Positions 1 to 7,304 of a stretch of 9,624 bases of DNA are shown one piece after another (within the stretch, counting starts at the first letter, position 1; each line of letters begins with the position of its first letter). The stretch is from positions 1 to 9,624 of the forward strand of contig JARIAP010000131.1 in the NCBI GenBank assembly GCA_029257755.1, given 5' to 3'. The notes below the pieces were generated by a model, which saw only the letters and a program-made list of their open reading frames with translations, ran no database searches and had not been told where the DNA came from. Origin of the DNA: Helicobacter sp. GTDB lineage: Bacteria > Campylobacterota > Campylobacteria > Campylobacterales > Helicobacteraceae. Position numbers and translations under genes: made by a program.

Positions 1-236
1 CCCCCATTATCAATATACCGCCTTAAAGCTTTCATGCTATTGGATTGTGCTGCAATCGCACCACAACGCAAATAATCCCCATAGCTAAAACCACCCGCAA
101 TAACTACTAGCTTAGTTTCTAATGGGAATGATGTATCTGTATGCCATATTAATGTATTTGGTATATCAAGATTAGTATAAATATTTGCTACATCATATTG
201 ACAATTTGTCCCTAAAAAATGCAATATAGCCACCAT
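1..236 (-). CDS. purQ: PurQ, glutaminase subunit of FGAM synthase (5' part, cut by window edge)
   Basis: PurQ is the glutamine amidotransferase subunit of phosphoribosylformylglycinamidine (FGAM) synthase. It supplies ammonia to PurL in the fourth step of de novo purine synthesis in the cytosol. The first 78 residues are visible. They begin MVAILHFLGTNCQYD, the usual PurQ opening with a G-T-N-C-x-x-D element, and later show VVIAGGFSYGDYLRCGAIAA, the hallmark GGFSYGDYLR-GAI block. The catalytic nucleophile Cys and the His/Glu partners lie beyond the window, so activity cannot be judged. The ATG at 236-234 follows the purS stop by a single base and has an AGAGG-type ribosome binding site inside the end of purS, which suggests translational coupling. 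Family assignment is firm; only the truncation limits it. Confidence 0.95.
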   Translation of the reverse strand, partial: MVAILHFLGTNCQYDVANIYTNLDIPNTLIWHTDTSFPLETKLVVIAGGFSYGDYLRCGAIAAQSNSMKALRRYIDNG

Positions 237-237
237 A

Positions 238-486
238 TTATACCTCTTCTATTTGTATGGTATAATCTTGTATTATTGGATTTGCTAGAAAATCTTCACA
301 CATTTTATTTGCTTCTTTTTCTGCTTCTTGAATATTATTAGCATCAAGTATGAGATAGAATCTTTTATTCATAACTAGTTCTGATACTGCAAAATCATGC
401 CCTTGTAATGCTTGTAAAATAGCCTTTGATTCTGGATTTAACACCCCATCTCTTGTGCTAACTTCTATGGTTACGCTATAACGCAT
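238..486 (-). CDS. purS: PurS, small structural subunit of FGAM synthase
   Basis: PurS is the small subunit that bridges PurL and PurQ in the three-part FGAM synthase of organisms with small PurL; it has no catalytic site of its own. The 82-residue length is typical of the family. Family features visible are the N-terminal strand (MRYSVTIEVSTRDGVLNPES), where the V-x-x-x-x-G-V-x-x-P pattern is characteristic, and a C-terminal strand ending YTIQIEEV. The ATG at 486-484 has AAGGA about five bases upstream. The gene sits directly before purQ in the same operon, with a one-base gap, which supports the call. Its presence argues against H. pylori, which lacks this pathway. Confidence 0.93.
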   Translation of the reverse strand: MRYSVTIEVSTRDGVLNPESKAILQALQGHDFAVSELVMNKRFYLILDANNIQEAEKEANKMCEDFLANPIIQDYTIQIEEV

Positions 487-513
487 CTTTGTCCTTCTAA
501 ATTTTATTATTCA

Positions 514-519
514 ATTATA
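514..519 (-). promoter_or_regulatory. Candidate -10 element for purSQ
   Basis: On the minus strand a perfect TATAAT lies 28-33 bases before the purS start codon, giving a predicted leader of about 20 bases that contains the AAGGA ribosome binding site. No -35 match is obvious, as is usual for Campylobacterota sigma-70 promoters. In DNA this AT-rich a chance match is possible. Confidence 0.4.
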
Positions 520-622
520 AAATTTTTATATAAAGTTGCTGTTTAAAAAACAAATTTTTGTAGTTTTTATAGATTAATTTATGCAAGTCATATTTATTTT
601 TAAAATATTGTTAAATAAAGTT

Positions 623-631
623 TGATACAAT
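623..631 (+). promoter_or_regulatory. Candidate extended -10 promoter for the peroxiredoxin gene
   Basis: TGATACAAT reads as an extended -10 element (TG, one base, then TACAAT, one mismatch to consensus), with a T/A-rich stretch upstream and no clear -35. A start near 638 would give a leader of about 50 bases before the ATG at 688. Position, orientation and the absence of another good candidate in the spacer support it; there is no experimental proof. Confidence 0.4.
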
Positions 632-640
632 CTCATAGAT

Positions 641-660
641 GATAATAATTATTTGTTATC
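641..660 (+). promoter_or_regulatory. Fur/PerR-like AT-rich palindrome in the peroxiredoxin leader
   Basis: The stretch starts GATAA and ends TTATC (inverted arms at 641-645 and 656-660), with a perfect 10-base palindrome AATAATTATT at 644-653 inside. It resembles the Fur-family box shape (GATAAT repeats; TAATAATnATTATTA in Helicobacter). It lies just downstream of the candidate -10, where a bound repressor would block transcription. Fur/PerR control of ahpC/tsaA-type genes is known in Campylobacterota. The match is imperfect and AT-rich DNA makes such palindromes common. Confidence 0.3.
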
Positions 661-687
661 ATATATTATTATTTTTAAGGAGAACTT

Positions 688-1285
688 ATGTTAGTAACAA
701 GAAAAGCCCCAGATTTTACTGCTCCTGCAGTATTAGCAGATAATACAATCATTAATGATTTTGAATTAAGCAAGAATTTAGGTAAAAATGGAGCAGTTTT
801 ATTTTTCTGGCCAAAAGACTTCACATTTGTGTGTCCTAGTGAGATTATTGCGATGGATAAAAGAGTAGAAAAAATTTGCTGAAAGAGGTGTTAATGTAAT
901 TGGTGTATCAATAGATTCTGATGTTGTGCATTTTGCATGGAAAAACACTCCAATAGAACAAGGTGGTATAGGTAAGGTAAATTTCCCAATGGTATCTGAT
1001 ATTACAAAACAAATTTCAAGAGATTATGAAGTATTGTTTAATGGTGCAATTGCTTTACGCGGTAGTTTTGTTATCGATAGAAATCAAATCGTAAGACATG
1101 CTACTATAAATGATTTACCACTTGGTAGAAACATGGATGAATACATAAGACTAGTTGATGCAATCTTGTTCCATGAAGAACATGGTGAAGTATGTCCTGC
1201 TGGTTGGCAAAAAGGTGATAAAGGCATGAAAGCTACTGCTGATGGAGTAAAAGAATATCTATCACAAAATCAAAGCAAACTATAA
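688..1285 (+). pseudogene. tsaA: 2-Cys peroxiredoxin (TsaA/AhpC), frameshifted by one extra A
   Basis: Typical 2-Cys peroxiredoxins reduce hydrogen peroxide, alkyl hydroperoxides and peroxynitrite in the cytosol, recharged by thioredoxin in Helicobacter. Frame one runs from the ATG at 688 (AAGGAG at 677-682) to a TGA at 880-882 and carries the peroxidatic cysteine, Cys49 in FTFVCPSE. The rest of the protein continues in the +1 frame from about 878 (AERGVNVIGVSIDSD) to the TAA ending at 1285 and carries the resolving cysteine, Cys169 of the restored protein, in HGEVCPAGW. Deleting one A from the A6 run at 869-874 gives an uninterrupted 198-residue protein reading VEKFAERGVNV, the length and cysteine positions of H. 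pylori AhpC/TsaA. As written, the product stops at residue 64 and would lack the resolving half. A homopolymer sequencing error is the most economical explanation; a real mutation or slippage is possible. Confidence 0.93.
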
Positions 1286-1307
1286 AATCAATACATAATA
1301 ACAAAAA

Positions 1308-1338
1308 AGGCTAAGTAATAACTACAATTATTTAGTCT
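1308..1338 (+). terminator. Hairpin between convergent tsaA and the DUF374 gene, probable terminator
   Basis: GGCTAAGTAAT (1309-1319) pairs with ATTATTTAGTC (1327-1337) as an 11-base stem with two G-U pairs and a 7-base loop; A1308/T1338 can extend it. The stem begins 24 bases after the peroxiredoxin stop and is followed by TATATTTT, a moderate U-rich tail. Read on the minus strand the two wobbles become A-C mismatches, but the tail there is a clean T6 (complement of 1303-1308), so it may also help end the bamD-to-DUF374 transcript. Confidence 0.5.
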
Positions 1339-1404
1339 ATATTTTAATATAATTACGCTTTATAAAAGCCAAGATAATTATCATACATCAATTAAAATTT
1401 TTAC

Positions 1405-2061
1405 CTATAAATTATCTAATTTTTGCATATAGCAAATAAGCCTATTTTTTGCCTCCTCAATATCTATATCTCTAGGGAAAAATAATGGTTCGGATACATA
1501 ATAATCTATTTTACTAAATGGCTTTGGAATACAAAATTTATCCCAAGTTTTAAGCTCCCAATATCTACTAGGTTTTACTCTGCATCCACATATACCAACA
1601 CCGCTTTTTATTGCCATAAGCAATATACCATTTGCTACACTTTTATATGGTCCTTTTGGTCCATCTGGTGTAACAGCTATATCTTTACCTACTTTTAATT
1701 CTCTTATTGCTTGTATTAGTGCCTTTGTTCCTCCCTTTTGCACTCCTGTGCTACCCCTTATTGAATCTAATTGAAACTTTTTAAAATATAATTCTACAAC
1801 CGCACCATCATTATGTGAGGCTGTAATTAAACTCATATTTGGCTTATCCTTTATCTTTGCATATAAATATGGCATCATTAAAAAATTACCATGCCATAAA
1901 CATGCTATAAAATTATTATTTTTAGCATAATTAGATATATGAAATTCATTTTTACAAGTTATATAAATTGTTTTTGAAATGTAAAACATTAAAGATGGCA
2001 TAAATTTTATTTTAAGAATATGCTGTTGTTGTCTTGTTAAAAAACTATCAAATAGAGCCAT
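1405..2061 (-). CDS. DUF374 family protein, lysophospholipid acyltransferase-like
   Basis: This 218-residue protein belongs to the DUF374 family, distantly related to PlsC/LpxL-type acyltransferases. The exact substrate is unknown; a role in acylating a membrane lipid or lipid A-like glycolipid at the inner membrane is inferred from the family only. Visible blocks, in order, are CLWHGNF (residues 54-60, with the acyltransferase-type His57), ASHNDG (81-86), RGSTGVQKGG (102-111) and TPDGPKGP (131-138), which together are the DUF374 signature. The N-terminal 35 residues contain a hydrophobic, membrane-anchoring stretch (FMPSLMFYISKTIYITC). The ATG at 2061-2059 has GGAGA five bases upstream and lies 13 bases after the miaB stop, so it is probably co-transcribed with and coupled to miaB. 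In H. pylori I recall the same family next to miaB (HP0269/HP0270). Confidence 0.85.
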   Translation of the reverse strand: MALFDSFLTRQQQHILKIKFMPSLMFYISKTIYITCKNEFHISNYAKNNNFIACLWHGNFLMMPYLYAKIKDKPNMSLITASHNDGAVVELYFKKFQLDSIRGSTGVQKGGTKALIQAIRELKVGKDIAVTPDGPKGPYKSVANGILLMAIKSGVGICGCRVKPSRYWELKTWDKFCIPKPFSKIDYYVSEPLFFPRDIDIEEAKNRLICYMQKLDNL

Positions 2062-2074
2062 TTTATCTCCATAA

Positions 2075-3385
2075 TTAATTTAATATTTTACCATATAATG
2101 TGCTACCCCTTACATCTATTATTTTTACATCTATAATATCTCCAATATCAATAAATTTATCTTCAATTTTTATAAGTCTATTTGTATCACTTCTACCCTC
2201 ACTAAAAGTCTCTTTTAAAGAACTTTTATTAGAATCTATTAGCACTTTATGTATATTTCCTAATTCATTTCTACTATTTTCTTGCAATATCTCCCTATGT
2301 CTTTGTTGTAATCTACTTAACCTTTCTTTTGCTATATCTTTTTCTATAGCACCTTTATCTCCCCAAGAATAAGATAGGGTATTTGGTCTTGGTGAATAAA
2401 TAAAACTATATAATGTATCAAACCTAACAGATTCTAAAACTTTCATAGTCTCATTAAAATCTTCTTCACATTCTTCTGGAAAACCAACTATAATATCTGT
2501 GCTAATGCCAACATTTGGAATCTTATTTTTTAAATATTCTATTCTATTTAAATACCACTCTTTAGTGTATCCTCTTTTCATTGCTTTTAAGATTTTATTT
2601 GAACCGCTTTGCAATGGAATATGAATGCTTTTGCAAATCTTCTTATTGTTTGCAAATTCATCTAGAAAGGCATCATCCATATGTAATGGATGGGGACTTG
2701 TAAAACGGATTCTCTCAATTCCTTCAATCTTACTTAATTCGTGCAATAACTTAGTAAAATCGATTTTTGGATGTGGTAAGGTAAATCTAACCCCATAATT
2801 ATTTACATTTTGACCTAATAACATAATTTCTTTTGTGCCTTTTAAAGCAAGTTTTTGTGCTTCTTTATATATTAAATCAAATGGTATCGATATTTCTTTG
2901 CCTCTTGTAAAAGGCACAATACAATATGCACATTTTTTATCACACCCAATTGATATATTCAATAAGGCTTTAAAACTATTTTTTTTAGAATCAGAAAAAA
3001 TATATGTGCTATCATCATAATTTGTATCTATTTCTACGGCTTTTTGCTTATGTATAATACTTGTTATTTTAGATATATTTCTTGCCCCTAACACAAAATC
3101 TACATGAGGGGATTTTCTTATTATTTCATGCCCCATAGCACTTGCCGTGCAACCACATACACCTATTTTTGCTCCACTTTTTTTATTCTTTGCAAATTGT
3201 CCTATTTCACTAAAAAGCTTTTGCTCTGGTTTCTCACGCACAGAACATGTATTTATTAATATTAAATCTGCGTCTTTAATATCTTCTGTTAAAGTGTATC
3301 CCTCTTTTTCCTGTAATTCAGATATAATATGTTCGCTATCACGAACATTCATAGCACAACCAAGTGTTTCAATATATAATTTCAT
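2075..3385 (-). CDS. miaB: MiaB, tRNA-2-methylthio-N6-isopentenyladenosine synthase
   Basis: MiaB is a radical-SAM methylthiotransferase that adds a methylthio group to i6A37 of tRNAs reading UNN codons, stabilising codon-anticodon pairing. I chose the ATG at 3385 (436 residues, [13 protein letters not shown]) because AAGGA lies just upstream; the longer reading from 3406 adds seven residues (MIVKKES) and has no ribosome binding site. With this start the first Fe-S cluster ligands are Cys10 (TLGCAMN), Cys47 (NTCSVREKP) and Cys79 (CGCTAS) in the N-terminal UPF0004 domain. The radical-SAM triad is Cys148, Cys152 and Cys155 (GCDKKCAYC). The motifs PLQSGS and [10 protein letters not shown] follow, and the last 65 or so residues form a TRAM RNA-binding domain. 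NTCSVREKP with the GCAMN opening indicates MiaB rather than MtaB or RimO. It lies 39 bases after lon on the same strand. An A8 run in the coding strand (2979-2986) is preserved in frame. Confidence 0.95.
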   Translation of the reverse strand: MKLYIETLGCAMNVRDSEHIISELQEKEGYTLTEDIKDADLILINTCSVREKPEQKLFSEIGQFAKNKKSGAKIGVCGCTASAMGHEIIRKSPHVDFVLGARNISKITSIIHKQKAVEIDTNYDDSTYIFSDSKKNSFKALLNISIGCDKKCAYCIVPFTRGKEISIPFDLIYKEAQKLALKGTKEIMLLGQNVNNYGVRFTLPHPKIDFTKLLHELSKIEGIERIRFTSPHPLHMDDAFLDEFANNKKICKSIHIPLQSGSNKILKAMKRGYTKEWYLNRIEYLKNKIPNVGISTDIIVGFPEECEEDFNETMKVLESVRFDTLYSFIYSPRPNTLSYSWGDKGAIEKDIAKERLSRLQQRHREILQENSRNELGNIHKVLIDSNKSSLKETFSEGRSDTNRLIKIEDKFIDIGDIIDVKIIDVRGSTLYGKILN

Positions 3386-3424
3386 ACTTTCCTTCTTAAC
3401 AATCATTAAATTATAAAATTAATG

Positions 3425-5923
3425 TTATAAAAGAACTTGCTTAAATACTTCATCAATATTTTTAACTGCAATAATTTCTAAATTTTGTTGGACTTCATTT
3501 GGTATATCATCTAAATCCCTTTTATAATTTTTAATAGGTATTAATGCTTTTTTAATATCTGCCTTATAAGCTGCTATTAATTTTTCTTTTAAACCACCAA
3601 TAGGTAAAACATCTCCGCTAAGATTTAACTCACCTGTCATAGCAATATCCTGCCTTACTTGTTTATTAAATAATATGGATGCAATAGCACACGCCATTGT
3701 AATACCTGCACTAGGACCATCTTTTGGTGTAGCACCTTCTGGCACATGCAGGTGAATATCAATTTTTTCTGTAGGGCTATTATATTCATCTTCTTTAGAA
3801 TCTTTTTTTGATTTTTTATTATTAGATTCTATTTTGCACTCTTTTTTGTTTTTATTATTTTGTTCTTTATAGTCTTTTTGTAGTTCTATATCAAGTCTAT
3901 TTTTAACAACAGAATATGCTATATAAGCAGATTCCTTCATTACATCTCCTAATTGACCGGTTAGCTTTAGATTTCCTTTACCAAGTAAAGAAATGGCTTC
4001 AATTTTTAATACATCTCCGCCTACAGCAGTCCATGCCAATCCATTTACTACTCCAATTTGTGGCTTTTTATCTGCTTTGTCTATTTCAAATATTGTTTTC
4101 TTTAAATATAATGGTAAATCTTTTACACTAATGCTTATACTGTTTGATTCCTTATTTAGAATCTTTACTGCTATTTTTCGCATTATTTGTGCTATTTTTC
4201 TTCTTAAGTTTCTAACACCAGCCTCTCTTGTATAATTGTGTATCATTACCTCAATAGCTTCTTTTGTAAGTTTTACCTCATTTTGTTGTAATCCATGATT
4301 TTTTATTTCTTGCGGAATTAAATATTTTTTTGCAATTTCATATTTTTCTTGTGGCGTATAGCTACTAATCTCTATAAATTCCATCCTATCTCTAAGTGGT
4401 GCTGGTATAAGAGATATATCATTTGCCGTTGCTATAAACACAACTTGAGATAAATCAATGCTAAAATTTGCATAATAATCCCTAAAGCTTACATTTTGTT
4501 CTGGATCTAAAATTTCAAGCAATACACTTGTTGGATCTCCTCTTACTCCTCTTGCAAGTTTATCAATCTCATCTAACACCATTACTGGATTCATTTTTTT
4601 AGAATCTATTAAACCTTGAACGATTCTACCGGGCATTGAACCTAAATATGTTCTCCTGTGACCCCTTAATTCATTAACATCTTCTAATCCACCAAGTGCT
4701 ATGCGTACAAGTGGTCTACCAAGAGCCATAGCTATTGAATTTGCAAGGCTTGTTTTACCAACCCCTGGTGGACCATAAAAACACAATATAGCACCTTTAT
4801 GCTTGTCTATAGTTACTATTGTTTCATCTTTGGAATCTTTTTTATTATTTATGCTTTTAGATTCTGTTTTATTTTTATTAAATTGTTTTAACCTTTGTTC
4901 TAAAAGCTGTTTTACTGCAAAATATTCTACTATTCTTTGCTTTGGTTCAACTAATGAATAATGATCATTATTTAATTGTTTTTCCACATTTTTAATACTT
5001 AATATTTTATTACTCATACTTATAAATGGAATTTCTAGCATCCATTCAACATAATTTTGCACCATATTAGCATCAGAGCTATCTGGATGTGCTCTAGCTA
5101 ATCTATCTATTTGTTTTTTTACTTCTTTATAAGCATCTTCATGCATACCCACTTTAAGTTCTTCTAATTTTTTATAATATTGATCTATTTCCTCATCTCT
5201 TTGTTTATCAATTCCTAATTCTTTTTGTATCTGCTTTAATTGTTCTTTTAAGAAAAATTCTCTATTTATTTGATCCATTTTTGTATGAACTTTAGACTTT
5301 ATATCCTTTTGTAATTTTTGAGTTTCAATCTCTTCTAATACCATTTGTGTAGCAAGCATAAGTCTTTCTTCTGTATCATTACTAGAAAAAAGCATATAAC
5401 TCTGCTCTTTTTTAAGTCTTAATGTAGAAGTTGCTAGATCTACAATTTTATTTGGGTCATCTGCATGTTCTATATTTCTTAATAAATCTGGTGATATATT
5501 TTGACTTAAATGTGCTAAAGCATTAACTTTTTCCATAAATACTGCAAGTAAAGCTTGTATTGTTTGTTCGCTACATGGCTTATATTCAATGACATTAACT
5601 TCTGCTTCTATTGGATCAAAATTTATTATTTCTGAAATTTTACCCTTTGAAATTCCTTGAAATAATATTTTAATCCTACCATCTGGCAAACTTACTTTAC
5701 GCATGATTTTACCAATGACACCAACATCATAAAATGGAATATCTCCATCTTTTGGATTATTTTTTGCACATACAACAAATATGCTTTCATTTCTCTCTTT
5801 AGCTCTTTCAACCGCTGCTATATTTGGTTTATCTGCAATAAATATTGGTGCTATAATAAATGGAAACACAAACATTTCATCTTCTACAACTACTGGTATA
5901 ATAATTTGATCTTTTTTATTCAT
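3425..5923 (-). CDS. lon: Lon, ATP-dependent AAA+ serine protease
   Basis: Lon is a cytosolic homohexamer that unfolds and degrades damaged proteins and selected regulators. The 832 residues follow the family order: N-terminal LON substrate-binding domain (about 1-200, starting [15 protein letters not shown]), a coiled-coil stretch (about 210-280, [20 protein letters not shown]), AAA+ module and C-terminal protease. The Walker A motif GPPGVGKT is at 384-391 (Lys390) and Walker [10 protein letters not shown] has Asp451/Glu452. The catalytic dyad is Ser738 (DGPSAG) and Lys781 (GGLKEK), 43 residues apart as in E. coli. It is about 50 residues longer than E. coli Lon, close to what I recall for H. 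pylori Lon. The excess lies in two Lys/Ser/Asn-rich inserts, about 349-371 before Walker A and about 686-716 before the protease active site. The ATG at 5923 has AGGAG five bases upstream. bamD ends 31 bases before it, so the two are likely in one operon. No HrcA-type CIRCE element is seen. Confidence 0.97.
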   Translation of the reverse strand: MNKKDQIIIPVVVEDEMFVFPFIIAPIFIADKPNIAAVERAKERNESIFVVCAKNNPKDGDIPFYDVGVIGKIMRKVSLPDGRIKILFQGISKGKISEIINFDPIEAEVNVIEYKPCSEQTIQALLAVFMEKVNALAHLSQNISPDLLRNIEHADDPNKIVDLATSTLRLKKEQSYMLFSSNDTEERLMLATQMVLEEIETQKLQKDIKSKVHTKMDQINREFFLKEQLKQIQKELGIDKQRDEEIDQYYKKLEELKVGMHEDAYKEVKKQIDRLARAHPDSSDANMVQNYVEWMLEIPFISMSNKILSIKNVEKQLNNDHYSLVEPKQRIVEYFAVKQLLEQRLKQFNKNKTESKSINNKKDSKDETIVTIDKHKGAILCFYGPPGVGKTSLANSIAMALGRPLVRIALGGLEDVNELRGHRRTYLGSMPGRIVQGLIDSKKMNPVMVLDEIDKLARGVRGDPTSVLLEILDPEQNVSFRDYYANFSIDLSQVVFIATANDISLIPAPLRDRMEFIEISSYTPQEKYEIAKKYLIPQEIKNHGLQQNEVKLTKEAIEVMIHNYTREAGVRNLRRKIAQIMRKIAVKILNKESNSISISVKDLPLYLKKTIFEIDKADKKPQIGVVNGLAWTAVGGDVLKIEAISLLGKGNLKLTGQLGDVMKESAYIAYSVVKNRLDIELQKDYKEQNNKNKKECKIESNNKKSKKDSKEDEYNSPTEKIDIHLHVPEGATPKDGPSAGITMACAIASILFNKQVRQDIAMTGELNLSGDVLPIGGLKEKLIAAYKADIKKALIPIKNYKRDLDDIPNEVQQNLEIIAVKNIDEVFKQVLL

Positions 5924-5954
5924 AATAACTCCTACTTTTTAGATAAAACATAAA

Positions 5955-6614
5955 TTACCAATTTAATATAACCATATACCATGGAATCTTTGATGGTGTT
6001 GGATTTGTTGCTTCTTGCAATTGCGATTCAATTCTATCTTTATACATTTGTTCTGCTTCTTTTTGATCATTTTTTTCATAAACTCTTGCTATACTGGCAT
6101 TAAGCTCATTCTGCCCTAAAACAAATTTCACTTCCATTTCATGCACAAATGGTATATATCTACTATTTGGGTATTTTTCTATAAACTCTTGGATAAGTAA
6201 AATTGTATCTGTCATAAATTGTTGATCTTTTGACGCATTCTTAAAAGCATATAAATGAGACTTTAATCTTAGGTAACTAATATAATCGGCATTTTCAGGG
6301 TTACCATATCTTTTTAAATATTCTTTAAAATAAAAATCAGATAGAATATATTCTTCGTTTGTTAAATGTGCTTGCCCTAAAACCAACATAGCCTCTGGCA
6401 AAAGAGGTGAATTTATATGCTCACTTTGCAAAGAAGAAAAATAGCTATCAGCAGTCTCAAGATTACCAAGCCTAATATTTTTAAAAATGCCCTCATACCA
6501 AAAACTTGCTGGTTGATTATATATAACATCTTTTTCTTTATTGCTACAAGCAACAATAAAAAATGATGTAATAATAAAAATAAATAAATTTTTAAGATTA
6601 AAATTGTTTTGCAA
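5955..6614 (-). CDS. bamD: BamD/ComL, outer-membrane assembly lipoprotein
   Basis: BamD is the essential lipoprotein partner of BamA in the complex that inserts beta-barrel proteins into the outer membrane; older annotations call it ComL. The 219-residue protein starts at a TTG (6614-6612) with GGAG seven bases upstream. No ATG is available before the signal peptide, so the TTG start is well supported. Residues 7-22 form a hydrophobic signal ending in the lipobox IVAC, with lipidated Cys23. The following region has TPR-like helical repeats (LPEAMLVLGQAHLTNEEYILSDFYFKEYLKRYG split over two helices, then QEFIEKYPNSRYIPFVHEM), characteristic of BamD. The position, upstream of lon and divergent from fliW, matches the gene order known in Campylobacter (Cj1073c-Cj1075) and H. 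pylori (HP1377-HP1379). Confidence 0.92.
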   Translation of the reverse strand: MQNNFNLKNLFIFIITSFFIVACSNKEKDVIYNQPASFWYEGIFKNIRLGNLETADSYFSSLQSEHINSPLLPEAMLVLGQAHLTNEEYILSDFYFKEYLKRYGNPENADYISYLRLKSHLYAFKNASKDQQFMTDTILLIQEFIEKYPNSRYIPFVHEMEVKFVLGQNELNASIARVYEKNDQKEAEQMYKDRIESQLQEATNPTPSKIPWYMVILNW

Positions 6615-6642
6615 TTTTTAACTCCGTAAAAAAATAAATGAT

Positions 6643-6648
6643 ATTATA
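6643..6648 (-). promoter_or_regulatory. Candidate -10 element for the bamD-lon-miaB-DUF374 run
   Basis: On the minus strand a perfect TATAAT, preceded by a T-rich stretch (TTTTTTATATAAT), lies about 30 bases before the TTG start of bamD. It is the best promoter candidate for the four-gene operon, as the later intergenic gaps (13-39 bases) leave little room for strong separate promoters. No -35 is recognisable. Confidence 0.45.
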
Positions 6649-6687
6649 TAAAAAATTCGTGTTATGTTTGCATATTTATCAACTTTT

Positions 6688-6696
6688 TGCTAAAAT
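6688..6696 (+). promoter_or_regulatory. Candidate extended -10 promoter for fliW
   Basis: TGCTAAAAT reads as an extended -10 (TG, one base, TAAAAT) about 100 bases before the fliW ATG, preceded by T-rich DNA. A second possibility is TATACT at 6749-6754, closer to the gene. Neither shows a clear -35, and I see no good match to the sigma-54 or sigma-28 flagellar promoter consensus, so housekeeping transcription is likely but unproven. Confidence 0.3.
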
Positions 6697-6799
6697 ATTG
6701 ATTTGCTAATTACTTAGACAAACCTTAAAAACAAAAGTAATAGGCGGTTATACTAAAAAGTGCCGTTTGTGTTAATTTTGCTAAATTTTGGAGAGTGTT

Positions 6800-7213
6800 A
6801 TGATTTTTGATGTAAAATCACCAATTTTAGGATTTGAACATGTAGATAAAATGAAGCTTGAAAAGCTTGATGAAATTTTTTTGCGTTTAACAAATGCAAA
6901 TGATTCTACACCTATTTTTACATTAGTTAATCCCTTTGCATTAAGGGAATATGAATTTGAAGTTCCAATAGCTCTAAAATTATTGCTTGATTTAGAAAAT
7001 AGCAATAATATTTTAACTGCAAACATCATGGTAATGCAAAATCCAATTGAACGATCTACTATCAATTTTCTAGCACCATTAGTATTTAACTTTGACAATT
7101 TGACTATGGCACAAATAGTATTAGATAGCATAAAGTATCCACACTATAAACTTGCAGAACCAATTGCTAATTATTACCCTCAAGATACAGATTCTAATAC
7201 ACAAATGAAATAA
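6800..7213 (+). CDS. fliW: FliW, flagellar assembly factor and CsrA antagonist
   Basis: FliW binds flagellin and the translational repressor CsrA. When flagellin is exported, FliW is freed to sequester CsrA, so flagellin translation matches secretion. In Campylobacter and Helicobacter it also affects flagellin stability. From the ATG at 6800 the protein has 137 residues, typical of the family. It opens with the family hallmark SPILGFE (7-13) and contains [12 protein letters not shown] (42-53) and the strongly conserved NFLAPLVFN (89-97). GGAG with a six-base spacing fixes this ATG; a TTG at 6788 would add four residues and overlap that ribosome binding site, so I reject it. The last 15 residues ([14 protein letters not shown]) are polar. 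It is divergent from bamD, as in related genomes. A paralogue elsewhere in the genome is possible, since H. pylori has two FliW proteins. Confidence 0.92.
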   Translation: MIFDVKSPILGFEHVDKMKLEKLDEIFLRLTNANDSTPIFTLVNPFALREYEFEVPIALKLLLDLENSNNILTANIMVMQNPIERSTINFLAPLVFNFDNLTMAQIVLDSIKYPHYKLAEPIANYYPQDTDSNTQMK

Positions 7214-7259
7214 ACTTTTAATATTAAGCAATATTTTATAACTTTGCTTATATTATAGA

Positions 7260-7265
7260 TATAAT
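7260..7265 (+). promoter_or_regulatory. Candidate -10 element for the repeat lipoprotein
   Basis: A perfect TATAAT lies 40 bases before the lipoprotein ATG within a run of overlapping TATA-like sequences (7248-7270). The gene also has AAGGA at 7294-7298, six bases before its ATG. The 91-base gap after fliW leaves room for an independent promoter, though read-through from fliW is equally possible because the short stem there (7225-7231 with 7244-7250) lacks a T-run. Confidence 0.35.
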
Positions 7266-7304
7266 ATATAGAATGTTTTATTAAACTCACCTTAAGGATG
7301 AATA

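Noticed and set aside
866..885. Programmed ribosomal frameshift in the peroxiredoxin
   Set aside because: The run does not form an X-XXY-YYZ heptamer in the zero frame, the shift needed is +1, and I see no convincing stimulatory stem; this family is not known to use recoding.
1373..1382. GATAATTATC palindrome as a regulatory operator
   Set aside because: It lies between convergent genes with no promoter nearby, and ten-base AT palindromes are common in this composition.
2100..3416. Plus-strand frames inside the miaB region (61-90 codons)
   Set aside because: They are antisense shadows of a clearly recognised gene, have low-complexity Ser/Phe/Leu/Ile-rich products and no ribosome binding sites.
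6736..6799. Sigma-54 or sigma-28 promoter for fliW
   Set aside because: No GG-N10-GC spacing for sigma-54 and no TAAA-N15-CGAT type match for sigma-28 could be found; a CGGCAC on the minus strand lacks the downstream TTGC.
6781..7131. Minus-strand frame of 116 codons opposite fliW
   Set aside because: It is antisense to a well-conserved FliW frame and resembles no known family.
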